From: Nitrospira sp.
GTDB lineage: Bacteria; Nitrospirota; Nitrospiria; Nitrospirales; Nitrospiraceae
Direction: 5' to 3'
Length of the DNA stretch: 6,473 nucleotides
Assembly: GCA_015904075.1 (NCBI GenBank)
Contig: JABMDH010000026.1
Coordinates: 26,085-32,557, forward strand
How positions within the stretch are numbered: position 1 is the first letter of the stretch; each line of letters starts with the position of its first letter. The translations under genes and the position numbers were made by a program. The notes under the pieces were generated by a model. The model was not told the origin of the DNA. It searched no databases and saw only the letters and a list, made by a program, of their open reading frames with translations. This document shows, one piece after another, positions 1-6,169 of the stretch.

Positions 1-834
1 TTGCTGAGCCCAATTTCTCGGTACGCCTCCGCCGATCGTAAAAATGCCGAGCCGCTTCGCCGACAGCACATGATCGGCATAACTGTTGAGATCGAGATAG
101 GGATTGAACGACGGGTACGACTGATAAATAGCCGTGAAGACGGCCAAGTCCCCTTTCCCACCGGCCTGCGAACGAGCCCGATCGACTTCATGCGCCATGG
201 CCCACGTCCCCACGTCGAGCCCCACTTCGGAATCAGTAAAGGCGGGGATAAAGACCGGCACCTTCTTCAAATAGGCGCTCTTCAAAATTCCATCGCCGAC
301 ATATTCCTCAGTCAATGTCTTCCCCAATTCACGCGTCAGGAGTTCCGAAGAGAGCGGCTGGTCGCGGTCGACTTTTTTCAATGTCTGCGACACGACATGT
401 TCGACGTAATTCAAATTCGATTCCATTTCCAACGTGTCGTAGACGCGATTGTAGCCCTTCTGAAACAGCTCTTCATCGCTCATCGAGGGATGATGCTGGT
501 AGTGTGTCTTGCCCACGGACTCACTCAGACCATGCGCGATCAACGCGCCGGTGGAGACGATGCACTGCACCATCCCCTCATCCACCATCCTGCTGACGAT
601 CTTGCCCATCTTGGCAATCGTCATCGCGCCGGACAGGGTCAGGACAACCTTGCAGTCGGGGTCGGACACCATGGCCCACAAGACTTCGAAGGCTTCACCG
701 AGCTTCCTGCCGCCGAAGGCGGTTTTGCCCATCGCCACCAGCAAGTCTTCGAACGACACGATCCGGTCAGGGTCGAACGGCTCGAGCGCCTCCAACCCAT
801 CTTTTGCGCCGTCATGAAATTCGCGTGCAGACAT
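1..834 (-). CDS. Deoxyhypusine synthase family protein, C-terminus outside window
   Basis: The minus strand is open for 278 codons from an ATG at 834 to the window edge, so the C-terminal part is missing. The protein reads as the deoxyhypusine synthase (DHS) fold: an NAD-site-like SGAMTIAKMG segment at residues 68-77, STGALIAHGL at 94-103, FTDSEVGLDVG at 199-209, and the family hallmark GGGVPRNW at 268-275. The active-site lysine of DHS lies after this glycine motif and is not in the window. In eukaryotes and archaea DHS transfers the aminobutyl group of spermidine to eIF5A. Bacteria lack eIF5A, and some bacterial members are known to make homospermidine (SpeY type), so polyamine synthesis is a more likely role than protein modification; this is inference. 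The start is supported by GAGG (845-848) ten bases upstream and by the promoter at 877-906. A broken copy of the first codons lies at 2342-2464. The family call is firm; the substrate is not known. Confidence 0.9.
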   Translation of the reverse strand, partial: MSAREFHDGAKDGLEALEPFDPDRIVSFEDLLVAMGKTAFGGRKLGEAFEVLWAMVSDPDCKVVLTLSGAMTIAKMGKIVSRMVDEGMVQCIVSTGALIAHGLSESVGKTHYQHHPSMSDEELFQKGYNRVYDTLEMESNLNYVEHVVSQTLKKVDRDQPLSSELLTRELGKTLTEEYVGDGILKSAYLKKVPVFIPAFTDSEVGLDVGTWAMAHEVDRARSQAGGKGDLAVFTAIYQSYPSFNPYLDLNSYADHVLSAKRLGIFTIGGGVPRNWAQQ

Positions 835-876
835 GACACACCATCCTCAGAAAAGATCATTGCACAAAGCGCATTC

Positions 877-906
877 TTTATACACAACCGGTGCTAGAGG
901 CGTCAA
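877..906 (-). promoter_or_regulatory. Sigma-70 promoter of the deoxyhypusine synthase-like gene
   Basis: Read on the minus strand, TTGACG (906-901) and TATAAA (882-877) are separated by 18 bases, each matching the sigma-70 consensus at five of six positions. The predicted transcription start near 870 leaves a leader of about 36 bases before the ATG at 834. Both hexamers and the spacing recur in the duplicated copy at 2506-2535, which supports the call. Confidence 0.7.
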
Positions 907-1219
907 CGAAGTTACGACGCAGCCATGTCGAGGCGAGCAATTCAAACGAAGCGCGTGCGCACAGGTGAGAGAGATGATTCAGCAGATTGTTCGCACGACG
1001 ACATGAACAGGCTGCACCGATGATGAGATTGGCGGCACACACGGAGTACGGCATCAGAAACGAAATCCCGGTGGATTGTATCCGGCGCCGACACATTCGA
1101 AACGACGACGAAGAGGTCCTGGTGCGTGCGAGTATATAAGGCGAACGATCCCTGAGATGTTTATCCGCTGACGTCACTAAAAAGAACGGCTTCGCTCAGT
1201 GAGTCGGTGGAACAAGCAA

Positions 1220-1254
1220 GGTCCCAACAGGATTTGAATCCGTGTATAAGCCTT
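1220..1254 (-). pseudogene. tRNA-Glu 3'-half remnant (att-like)
   Basis: These 35 bases align without gaps to 2766-2800, the 3' half of the intact tRNA-Glu gene, with 32 identical. Similarity stops at the base preceding the anticodon (1254 corresponds to 2800). The 5' half, the discriminator base and the CCA end are absent or changed. One substitution turns the universal G53-C61 pair of the T stem into A-C and another makes a G-T wobble, so the fragment is decaying. A tRNA 3' half displaced to the far end of an insert is the usual scar of integration into a tRNA gene. Confidence 0.85.
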
Positions 1255-1636
1255 AAGGATTCGTATCAGGACACTCGCGCAGGAATGCGTCTGAGTGATT
1301 GGAAGTGACTTGAAGTCACATGGAAGCGGGGGGCACACATCTCTCCGGCCTCATGGAGTGATTGCATTTGACACGGATAAACACCCGCGATAGGCACTAT
1401 CGCAAGGGGACCTATTACCGGCGGACCTGAGGCTTCAAAAAGAAGCCCGACGACGAGCACCTCACGCCCACGACACCTTGTTCAACGCCATGGCGCTGAC
1501 TCAGCCTGCCCTATTGCAGGCTGTTCGCACAGGGTCTAGGAGAGGAGAGTTAGTGGGGCGAGGGCAGCGGGAAAACAGATGGACTGCATCGGACAGCTCC
1601 CGGTCCGGAGGGGAACCGAGAGCCGCTCCTGATCGA
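1255..1636. other. Non-coding stretch rich in short hairpins
   Basis: I see no credible gene here. Open frames are short and lack start signals or recognisable motifs. The stretch holds a series of short inverted repeats: GTGACT/AGTCAC around a 3-base loop (1305-1319), GCGATA/TATCGC around 5 bases (1387-1403), GGCTTC/GAAGCC around five A residues (1431-1447), and an 8-bp pair at 1502-1523. It lies between the tRNA remnant and the end of the outer-membrane protein gene, inside the insert, and has no counterpart in the other repeat copy. Confidence 0.55.
1502..1523. other. 8-bp perfect hairpin downstream of the outer-membrane gene
   Basis: CAGCCTGC (1502-1509) and GCAGGCTG (1516-1523) form a perfect 8-bp stem with a 6-base loop. 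It lies 113 bases beyond the stop of the beta-barrel gene. Neither strand has a run of T after the stem, so it is not a standard intrinsic terminator. It could protect the mRNA 3' end or help termination. Confidence 0.4.
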
Positions 1637-2311
1637 TCAAAAATGATAGCCGATGCCACCGGCAACGATGTGCGCGTTATAGTCATAGGACATAGAAAGG
1701 GCACTTCCCGCGATATTGTCGTGTTCGATGTTCGCATAATTGTATTTCCACTCCGTGAATACGGAGAGGTGCTGATTCACGCGATACCGAATCCCCACTT
1801 GGGTGTTCAGTCCTACATGGGTGCTGGCATCGGATTGACTACGCGTTTCAAGGTTGGAAAAGAATACACCCAGCCCCACTCCGGCATAGGGTTCGAACGC
1901 CCCGGCTTGATAACGGACTAAGACGACCACCGGTGCCCACGTCAAGACACGATTGCGTAGCCCTAACAGGATCCCAGAAAGGCTTCCTATGGTCGCCCCT
2001 TGCTGCTGAAAATGAGGTGTTGCATTGAACACCTCGGTTTCGACTCCCAGATTGAACTTCCCGAACTTCAACTGATCAAAATAATACCCGAGTTTCGCTC
2101 CATACATTAGGGAGGTCTGCCGTGAGAGGTCACTCCCGCTGAATAGAGCTCCAGATCCACTCCACGTCACATTGCTCGCGTCATTAGGCATGTGCGCTCC
2201 AACCTGACCGGCAACATACAATTCAGCCTGGACTGGGCGGCTGAGGAGCAGCAGGGCAAGCATGCCCATGATCACGGAACTCCATCGAGTAACAGCCCAT
2301 GCACGATTCAT
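1637..2311 (-). CDS. Outer-membrane beta-barrel protein
   Basis: The 224-residue product starts with a basic N-terminus, a hydrophobic core (residues about 12-24) and an AxA-type signal peptidase site, PVQA before Glu30. The mature part of about 195 residues alternates polar and hydrophobic residues, with barrel-like strands such as GAKLGYYF, LGVETEVF, PYAGVGLGVFF and VGIRYRVN, and it ends in YHF. A terminal aromatic residue is the BAM recognition signal of outer-membrane proteins. Size and pattern fit an eight-stranded barrel of the OmpA-transmembrane/Opacity type. Ligand and function cannot be read from the sequence. The start at 2311 is favoured because it gives a complete signal peptide; the upstream GGAG is rather far away (about 16 bases), so a later Met (15 or 17) is possible. 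The gene is the only real coding region between the two direct repeats and lies behind a duplicated promoter at 2506-2535, from which it is probably expressed. Confidence 0.85.
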   Translation of the reverse strand: MNRAWAVTRWSSVIMGMLALLLLSRPVQAELYVAGQVGAHMPNDASNVTWSGSGALFSGSDLSRQTSLMYGAKLGYYFDQLKFGKFNLGVETEVFNATPHFQQQGATIGSLSGILLGLRNRVLTWAPVVVLVRYQAGAFEPYAGVGLGVFFSNLETRSQSDASTHVGLNTQVGIRYRVNQHLSVFTEWKYNYANIEHDNIAGSALSMSYDYNAHIVAGGIGYHF

Positions 2312-2341
2312 CTTACACCCACTCTTTCTCCAGCCTTCCGA

Positions 2342-2464
2342 TCAGGAGCGATCCAATAGGCAAGCCAGGAATTTGAGGTTGAAAGAGGACAGCTTCGACT
2401 GGTCAAGCGGCTCGACAGCCACCAATCCGTCTTGTGCGCGACCATGACATTCGCGTACGGACAT
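2342..2464 (-). pseudogene. Truncated duplicate of the DHS-like gene start
   Basis: An ATG at 2464 opens a 40-codon frame whose first 20 or so codons match the DHS-like gene: MSVRECHGRAQDGL against MSAREFHDGAKDGL, then AVEPLD against ALEPFD. Similarity weakens after about codon 36 and a TGA at 2342-2344 ends the frame. No NAD-site or catalytic region follows, so the fragment cannot be an enzyme. The ribosome-binding GAGG of the intact gene is changed to GAAG. The stop lies 30 bases before the outer-membrane protein start, so if translated it would act as a short upstream reading frame on the same transcript. Confidence 0.8.
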
Positions 2465-2505
2465 GACACACCAACTTCAGAAAAGACCATTGTGCAGAGC
2501 GCATT

Positions 2506-2535
2506 CTTATACACAACCGGCGCCAAAAGCGTCAA
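2506..2535 (-). promoter_or_regulatory. Duplicated promoter facing the outer-membrane gene
   Basis: On the minus strand TTGACG (2535-2530) and TATAAG (2511-2506) are 18 bases apart, the same -35 box and spacing as at 877-906, with the -10 changed in its last base only. The predicted start near 2499 would transcribe the broken DHS start and then the outer-membrane protein gene at 2311. Retention of both hexamers while nearby spacer bases have changed suggests it still works. Confidence 0.6.
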
Positions 2536-2728
2536 CGCAGTTACTGTCGAGGAGAGCAGTCCAGGCCAAGCACATGAACACAGATGAGAGATTATTTACT
2601 AGGGTGTCGTCCTACGACGTAAACAGGCTGACCAGATGAGGAGAATTGGGGAATTCTCACGAAGTGCGGTATCAAAAACGAAATCCCGGTGGATTGTATC
2701 CGGCGTCGACACAGTCGAAACGACGATA

Positions 2729-2745
2729 AAGAGGCGCCGGCTCTT
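2729..2745 (-). terminator. Possible weak terminator of tRNA-Glu
   Basis: Read on the minus strand, AAGAG and CTCTT form a 5-bp stem around a GC-rich 7-base loop, followed by TAT, so the T run is only three bases (CTCTTTAT). It lies 17 bases beyond the CCA end of the tRNA. The stem is short and the T run poor, so this is tentative. Confidence 0.25.
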
Positions 2746-2761
2746 ACGAAATGTGGAAGGG

Positions 2762-2839
2762 TGGTGGTCCCAACGGGATTTGAACCCGTGTTTAAGCCTT
2801 GAGAGGGCTCCGTCCTAGGCCAGGCTAGACGATGGGACC
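2762..2839 (-). tRNA. tRNA-Glu (anticodon CUC), CCA encoded
   Basis: The minus strand from 2839 folds into a full cloverleaf. The acceptor stem is GGTCCCA paired with TGGGACC, the D arm is GTC...GAC, the anticodon stem is GAGCC with GGCTT (one G-T pair), the loop is CTCTCAA, and the T arm is ACGGG-TTCAAAT-CCCGT. Loop positions 34-36 are CTC (2803-2801), reading the glutamate codon GAG. The discriminator is A (2765) and the CCA end is encoded (2764-2762). The layout matches bacterial tRNA-Glu, with a D loop two bases longer than that of E. coli. Its 3' half is repeated, decayed, at 1220-1254, which suggests the gene served as an integration site and was left intact. Confidence 0.95.
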
Positions 2840-2868
2840 ATCTTCAGCCAGCGTGAAGCTTGGACCGT

Positions 2869-2897
2869 ATCATAAGCCCTTTTCTGTTTGCAACGAA
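2869..2897 (-). promoter_or_regulatory. Probable tRNA-Glu promoter
   Basis: On the minus strand a good -10 box, TATGAT (2874-2869), lies 17 bases after a poor -35, TTCGTT (2897-2892). Transcription would begin near 2862 and leave a leader of about 23 bases before the mature tRNA end at 2839. The -10 box and its distance support the call; the -35 does not. Confidence 0.4.
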
Positions 2898-3043
2898 GCC
2901 GCCGTGGCTAGGCTCGCGGCCCCATGCCGGGACGCTCTTGACAGAACTCGATGGAAGTCCTAGCCTTCAGGCATTGCTATCGGCACCTGAGGCAACTCGG
3001 GTCATGCCCACATCCATCAGTTGAACTTGTTTTCCTGAGCACG

Positions 3044-3583
3044 ATGACGGACGACACGCTGGAACCCCTGCACACCTTACCCTCGCCCCATACAGAGTCC
3101 ACCACAACGGTAACCCAGCCGTTGGGCCCGGAGCTTCTCATTGGATCGAATATTTTTCGCAATACCAACGGCGTCGTGAAGATTCAGGGGAAAGAACAGC
3201 TCGTCCTTGAAACCAGACCAGCACAAGGCTTGCTACTCGTCACGGTCGACCTCTATGACGCAAACGGGACTCAGATTGCGCACGTCCGACGGAATACGGT
3301 GGTCATAAACCAGGCCGCGCAATTCACGCTTGATATCCATCAAGCCACGACCAACTTGCCGTCCGATGCTCCGTGGGTCCGCTTGTACAGTCGACAATCC
3401 GACGAGATCGCATTTGAAGCCCGGATCGTATCGGACAATAGAATTCAGATCACATCGGGAAAGTTTTATTCGCATACCGGCGCCTTGGTGGATATCACAC
3501 CGCACTACTGCCGAATCGGTGCTGGCCGAACGCTCTTCGGCGACGTCGTGGAGAACCGCGGCGGTACCGTCGTCCTGGGCTGA
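3044..3583 (+). CDS. Conserved-looking hypothetical protein, beta-rich
   Basis: I do not recognise this 179-residue protein. Its first 40 or so residues are rich in Thr, Ser and Pro (MTDDTLEPLH...). The rest is a series of short beta-strand-like segments with glycine or asparagine turns: IGSNIFRNTNGVVKI, LLLVTVDLYDANGTQIAHV, EIAFEARIVSDNRIQITSGKFY and GRTLFGDVVENRGGTVVLG. No signal peptide, membrane segment or metal site is evident, so a cytoplasmic beta-sandwich or barrel is likely. The frame is also open from an earlier ATG at 2951, but the extra 31 residues look like translated intergenic DNA, so the start at 3044 is preferred; neither start has a strong ribosome-binding site. It ends 74 bases before the DUF6941-like gene on the same strand, and the two could be cotranscribed. 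Confidence 0.6.
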   Translation: MTDDTLEPLHTLPSPHTESTTTVTQPLGPELLIGSNIFRNTNGVVKIQGKEQLVLETRPAQGLLLVTVDLYDANGTQIAHVRRNTVVINQAAQFTLDIHQATTNLPSDAPWVRLYSRQSDEIAFEARIVSDNRIQITSGKFYSHTGALVDITPHYCRIGAGRTLFGDVVENRGGTVVLG

Positions 3584-3657
3584 CCGCTTTTCTCCCGATC
3601 CCATGCTGAAATGCGATAACTGTGTTGCAATTGCTATGTCTCCTATAGACTACGTCC

Positions 3658-4083
3658 ATGACGGATATCGTAAAGCCCAGCGTCCAAGCCTTCCTGGTCT
3701 GCGATCAGGTGATCGAAGATAGTCTGACGAAGAAAAAAAGCCTCATCGGCATTTTCACACACCTCCAAGCAGGCGTCTTTCCGTTCCAGCATCAACAAAT
3801 GGGATTGTATTTTTGCTTCACGGACGCCGAAGGCGCCTACCACTTCGACATCGACCTGATCTACCTCAACAACGAGCAACTGATCTGCCGGGCCACACTC
3901 CCCAATATTGTCATCGAGGACCGCCTGCAGATTTCCGATTTCGGCATCAACATTCCCTCCTTGGTCTTTCCCGCTCCCGGCCGCTATGAGTTCCGGCTGA
4001 GAATGGACGGTTCTCTTATTGCCCAAAAAGACTTCAGTGTTATGCAGCTATCCGGCCAGCAGATGGTAGAGCCATCCTCCTGA
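3658..4083 (+). CDS. DUF6941-like protein
   Basis: The 141-residue product resembles, from memory, the DUF6941 family of small bacterial proteins of unknown function. The recognisable parts are KPSVQAFLVCDQVIED (residues 6-21), KSLIGIFTHL (27-36), FTDAEG (54-59) and the C-terminal FPAPGRYEFRLRMDG (104-118), followed by KDFSV. The alternation suggests a small beta-sandwich. There is no signal peptide or membrane segment, so it is probably cytoplasmic. No ribosome-binding site precedes the ATG. A -10-like TATAGA at 3644-3649 ends only 8 bases before it, so a leaderless or nearly leaderless transcript is possible. The gene is flanked by an unrecognised protein upstream and glnS 101 bases downstream. 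The coding call is strong, the family name moderate, and the function unknown. Confidence 0.8.
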   Translation: MTDIVKPSVQAFLVCDQVIEDSLTKKKSLIGIFTHLQAGVFPFQHQQMGLYFCFTDAEGAYHFDIDLIYLNNEQLICRATLPNIVIEDRLQISDFGINIPSLVFPAPGRYEFRLRMDGSLIAQKDFSVMQLSGQQMVEPSS

Positions 4084-4110
4084 ACGGGTAACCATTCCCA
4101 TTCCTCCCCC

Positions 4111-4127
4111 CTACCAGTCTGTGGTAG
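4111..4127. other. Hairpin between DUF6941-like gene and glnS
   Basis: CTACCA (4111-4116) and TGGTAG (4122-4127) form a perfect 6-bp stem with a 5-base loop in the 101-base gap after the DUF6941-like stop. It is not followed by a T run, so a role as terminator is uncertain. The remaining part of the gap has no strong promoter; TATGTA near 4150 is a possible -10 for glnS. Confidence 0.3.
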
Positions 4128-4184
4128 AACTGCCTCCGGCACGGACTCTATGTATTCGTTCAACTCGACGCAAGACGGAACCCT

Positions 4185-5891
4185 ATGACGACACCGGCGC
4201 CTTCGGGCTCTTCGAATTTCATTCGTGATCTCGTCACTGCGGACCGGACCGCCGGCAAGCATGCAGGCCGAGTCGTCACGCGATTTCCCCCGGAACCCAA
4301 CGGGTATCTCCATATCGGCCACGCCAAATCCATCTGCCTCAACTTCGGTATCGCCGACGAACATCCCGGAGGCAAGTGCCATTTGCGGTTCGACGACACC
4401 AACCCGACGACCGAAAATCCTGAATACGTGCACACGATCCAGGAAGATGTCCGCTGGCTTGGATTTAACTGGCAGGGAAACATGTTTTATGCGTCGGACT
4501 ATTTTGAGCAGCTCTACAGCATCGCCCTCACATTGATCCAAAAAGGCACGGCCTACGTCGATAGTCTCACGGCCGATCAGATGCGCGAGTATCGCGGCAC
4601 ACTGACCGACCCGGGCCGCGACAGCCCTTTTCGCACGCGACTCCCTGACGAGAACCTCGACCTGTTCAGACGCATGCGGGCCGGAGAGTTTCCCGACGGT
4701 ACGCACGTCCTGCGTGCCAAGATCGATATGGCCGCCCCCAATATCAATCTCCGGGATCCGGTGCTGTATCGAATCCGGCATGCGTCTCACTATCGGACCG
4801 GCACCGCATGGTGTATCTATCCCGCCTACGATTTCGCCCATCCGCTGTCTGACGCCCTGGAGGGCATCACTCATTCGATTTGTACTTTGGAGTTTGAAGA
4901 TCACCGCCCCTTGTACGATTGGATCGTGGCTGAAACCAATGCCCCGCATCGCCCGCAGCAAATCGAATTCGCGCGACTCAATCTTACCTCCACCGTCATG
5001 AGCAAACGGAAGCTGCTTGAATTGGTCGAGAAAAAACTGGTGGCCGGTTGGGATGACCCACGCCTCCCTACGCTGAAAGGTCTGCGTCGCCGAGGCGTCA
5101 CGCCTGAGGCGATTCGCGCGTTTTGTGACCATATCGGCGTTGCTAAACGCGACGCCATCGTCGAGATGCAGCTGCTCGAACACTTCATCCGCGAAGACTT
5201 AAACAAGCGGTCTCCGCGCGTCATGGCGGTCCTTCGACCGCTGAAGGTCGTGATCGATAACCATCCGGAAGGGGCGGTTGAAGAACTCGATGCGGTGAAC
5301 AACCCTGAAGACGCGTCGGCGGGAACCAGGCACGTGCCTTTCTCGCGAACGCTCTATATCGAGCAGGACGATTTCCGCGAGGATCCGCCGAAACAGTTTT
5401 ATCGGCTCGCGCCAGGCCGAGAGGTCCGGCTACGCTATGGGTACATCATCAAGTGCGTGAGCGTGACGAAGGACCCTCAGACCGGCGTCATCACCGAGCT
5501 GCACTGCACCTACGACCCGGAGACAAAAAGCGGATCGTCCCAAGAGCAGCGCAAAGTCAAAGCAACGATTCACTGGGTATCGGCTCCCCATGCCGCTACA
5601 GCCAGCATCCGGCTCTACCATCCGTTGCTGCTCGCCGACCAGACCAAGCTGCCGGCTGATCGGGATTGGACTCAGTCGTTGAACCCCCAGTCGTGTGAGC
5701 TTCTCACCGGCTGTGTGGTCGAGCCAAGTCTTCGCTCTGCCACGCCGGGGTCCCGTTTCCAATTCGAACGCCAAGGGTACTTCTGTGTGGATCCTGACTC
5801 ATCAGCCGATACGCTCGTTTTTAACAGAACCGTGTCGCTCAAAGATGCCTGGGCCAAGATCGAGAAAACACAGCAAGCCCCTCAGCGTTAG
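4185..5891 (+). CDS. glnS: Glutaminyl-tRNA synthetase
   Basis: This 568-residue class I aminoacyl-tRNA synthetase joins glutamine to tRNA-Gln using ATP, in the cytoplasm. The Rossmann catalytic domain begins with [17 protein letters not shown] (residues 33-49), containing the HIGH signature at 43-46. The second class I signature is VMSKRK (271-276), in the MSK form usual for Gln[10 protein letters not shown] (67-74) and the [14 protein letters not shown] segment (233-246) are also typical of GlnRS rather than GluRS. Residues from about 345 to the end form the two beta-barrel anticodon-binding domains. Length is close to the roughly 554 residues of E. coli GlnS, so the gene is complete, with no extra C-terminal GatB-like domain. 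No clear ribosome-binding site precedes the ATG, but the N-terminus fits the family. yacG follows after 9 bases. Having GlnRS means tRNA-Gln is charged directly and does not rely on the Glu-tRNA(Gln) amidotransferase route. Confidence 0.97.
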   Translation: MTTPAPSGSSNFIRDLVTADRTAGKHAGRVVTRFPPEPNGYLHIGHAKSICLNFGIADEHPGGKCHLRFDDTNPTTENPEYVHTIQEDVRWLGFNWQGNMFYASDYFEQLYSIALTLIQKGTAYVDSLTADQMREYRGTLTDPGRDSPFRTRLPDENLDLFRRMRAGEFPDGTHVLRAKIDMAAPNINLRDPVLYRIRHASHYRTGTAWCIYPAYDFAHPLSDALEGITHSICTLEFEDHRPLYDWIVAETNAPHRPQQIEFARLNLTSTVMSKRKLLELVEKKLVAGWDDPRLPTLKGLRRRGVTPEAIRAFCDHIGVAKRDAIVEMQLLEHFIREDLNKRSPRVMAVLRPLKVVIDNHPEGAVEELDAVNNPEDASAGTRHVPFSRTLYIEQDDFREDPPKQFYRLAPGREVRLRYGYIIKCVSVTKDPQTGVITELHCTYDPETKSGSSQEQRKVKATIHWVSAPHAATASIRLYHPLLLADQTKLPADRDWTQSLNPQSCELLTGCVVEPSLRSATPGSRFQFERQGYFCVDPDSSADTLVFNRTVSLKDAWAKIEKTQQAPQR

Positions 5892-5900
5892 AGAATCGTC

Positions 5901-6077
5901 ATGACCTGCCCCATCTGTCATCGGCCGACCTCTTGGGCCAAAAATTCTTGGCGCCCGTTCTGCTCCGAACGCTGCCAGCTCACGGATTTAGGAACCTGGG
6001 CTGCGGAACAATACCGAATCCCCGGCGATCCGCTCACAGTCGAACCGGACCGGCACGAAACGGACACATCAGGCTAA
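5901..6077 (+). CDS. yacG: YacG zinc-binding protein (DNA gyrase inhibitor family)
   Basis: This small 58-residue gene begins 9 bases after the glnS stop. The protein has the full YacG pattern: CPIC (Cys3, Cys6), then W-x2-N-x2-RPFCSERC (Cys21, Cys25), followed by [14 protein letters not shown] (29-42). The four cysteines bind one zinc ion. In E. coli YacG binds the GyrB subunit and blocks DNA binding by gyrase. The acidic, polar tail after residue 43 is typical and variable. GAGA seven bases upstream of the ATG may serve as a weak ribosome-binding site, and the tight spacing suggests cotranscription with glnS. Confidence 0.93.
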   Translation: MTCPICHRPTSWAKNSWRPFCSERCQLTDLGTWAAEQYRIPGDPLTVEPDRHETDTSG

Positions 6078-6169
6078 TCCGCTTACACACCCACTTCTTC
6101 CCCGTTGGCAAGCTTCGGCAAACTTGCTAAGGTCACGGCCTCGTTCACCTTCGCTTAAGGAGAAAACGG

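Larger units (their letters stand above)
771..1254. repeat. Direct repeat copy A: DHS start, promoter, spacer, tRNA 3' half
   Basis: This stretch matches 2401-2800 in the same orientation. Similarity runs from the first codons of the DHS-like gene through its promoter and the spacer to the anticodon loop of a tRNA-Glu gene. The best block is 1058-1087, where 30 bases are identical to 2676-2705. Copy A carries about 72 extra bases between 1117 and 1219. The spacer 835-1219 holds no convincing gene of its own: it contains the promoter, the repeat and an 8-base palindrome TGACGTCA at 1169-1176. Copy A keeps the working DHS-like gene but only a fragment of the tRNA. Confidence 0.85.
2401..2800. 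repeat. Direct repeat copy B: broken DHS start, promoter, spacer, tRNA 3' half
   Basis: This is the partner of 771-1254, in direct orientation. It lacks about 72 bases present in copy A just downstream of the tRNA. It keeps the intact tRNA-Glu 3' half but only a fragment of the DHS-like gene, the mirror image of copy A. Many substitutions and small indels separate the copies, so the duplication is not recent or the copies came from different strains. Confidence 0.85.

Noticed and set aside
1..897. Long plus-strand open frame of 298 codons opposite the DHS-like gene
   Set aside because: It is the antisense shadow of the minus-strand enzyme gene, which shows clear family motifs; the plus-strand product is rich in His and Arg and resembles nothing.
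878..1177. 99-codon minus-strand frame in the spacer
   Set aside because: Its central part is kept in the other repeat copy only because the DNA there is nearly identical. The other copy lacks the start and has indels, and the peptide has no recognisable features.
1370..1430. Possible integrase-like peptide (HYRKGTYYRR) on the plus strand
   Set aside because: Only about ten residues look suggestive, stops lie close by, and no catalytic residues follow; too weak to call a recombinase remnant.
2636..2818. 60-codon plus-strand frame ending in SQRDLNPCLSLERAPS
   Set aside because: It runs antisense through the tRNA-Glu gene; this kind of peptide is a well-known false call over tRNA genes.
2901..2920. 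GC-rich hairpin GCCGTG/CGCGGC
   Set aside because: It lies between divergently transcribed features, contains a G-T pair and has no T run, so neither a terminator nor a regulator can be supported.
3984..5183. 399-codon minus-strand frame
   Set aside because: It lies opposite glnS, whose plus-strand product has complete class I synthetase motifs.
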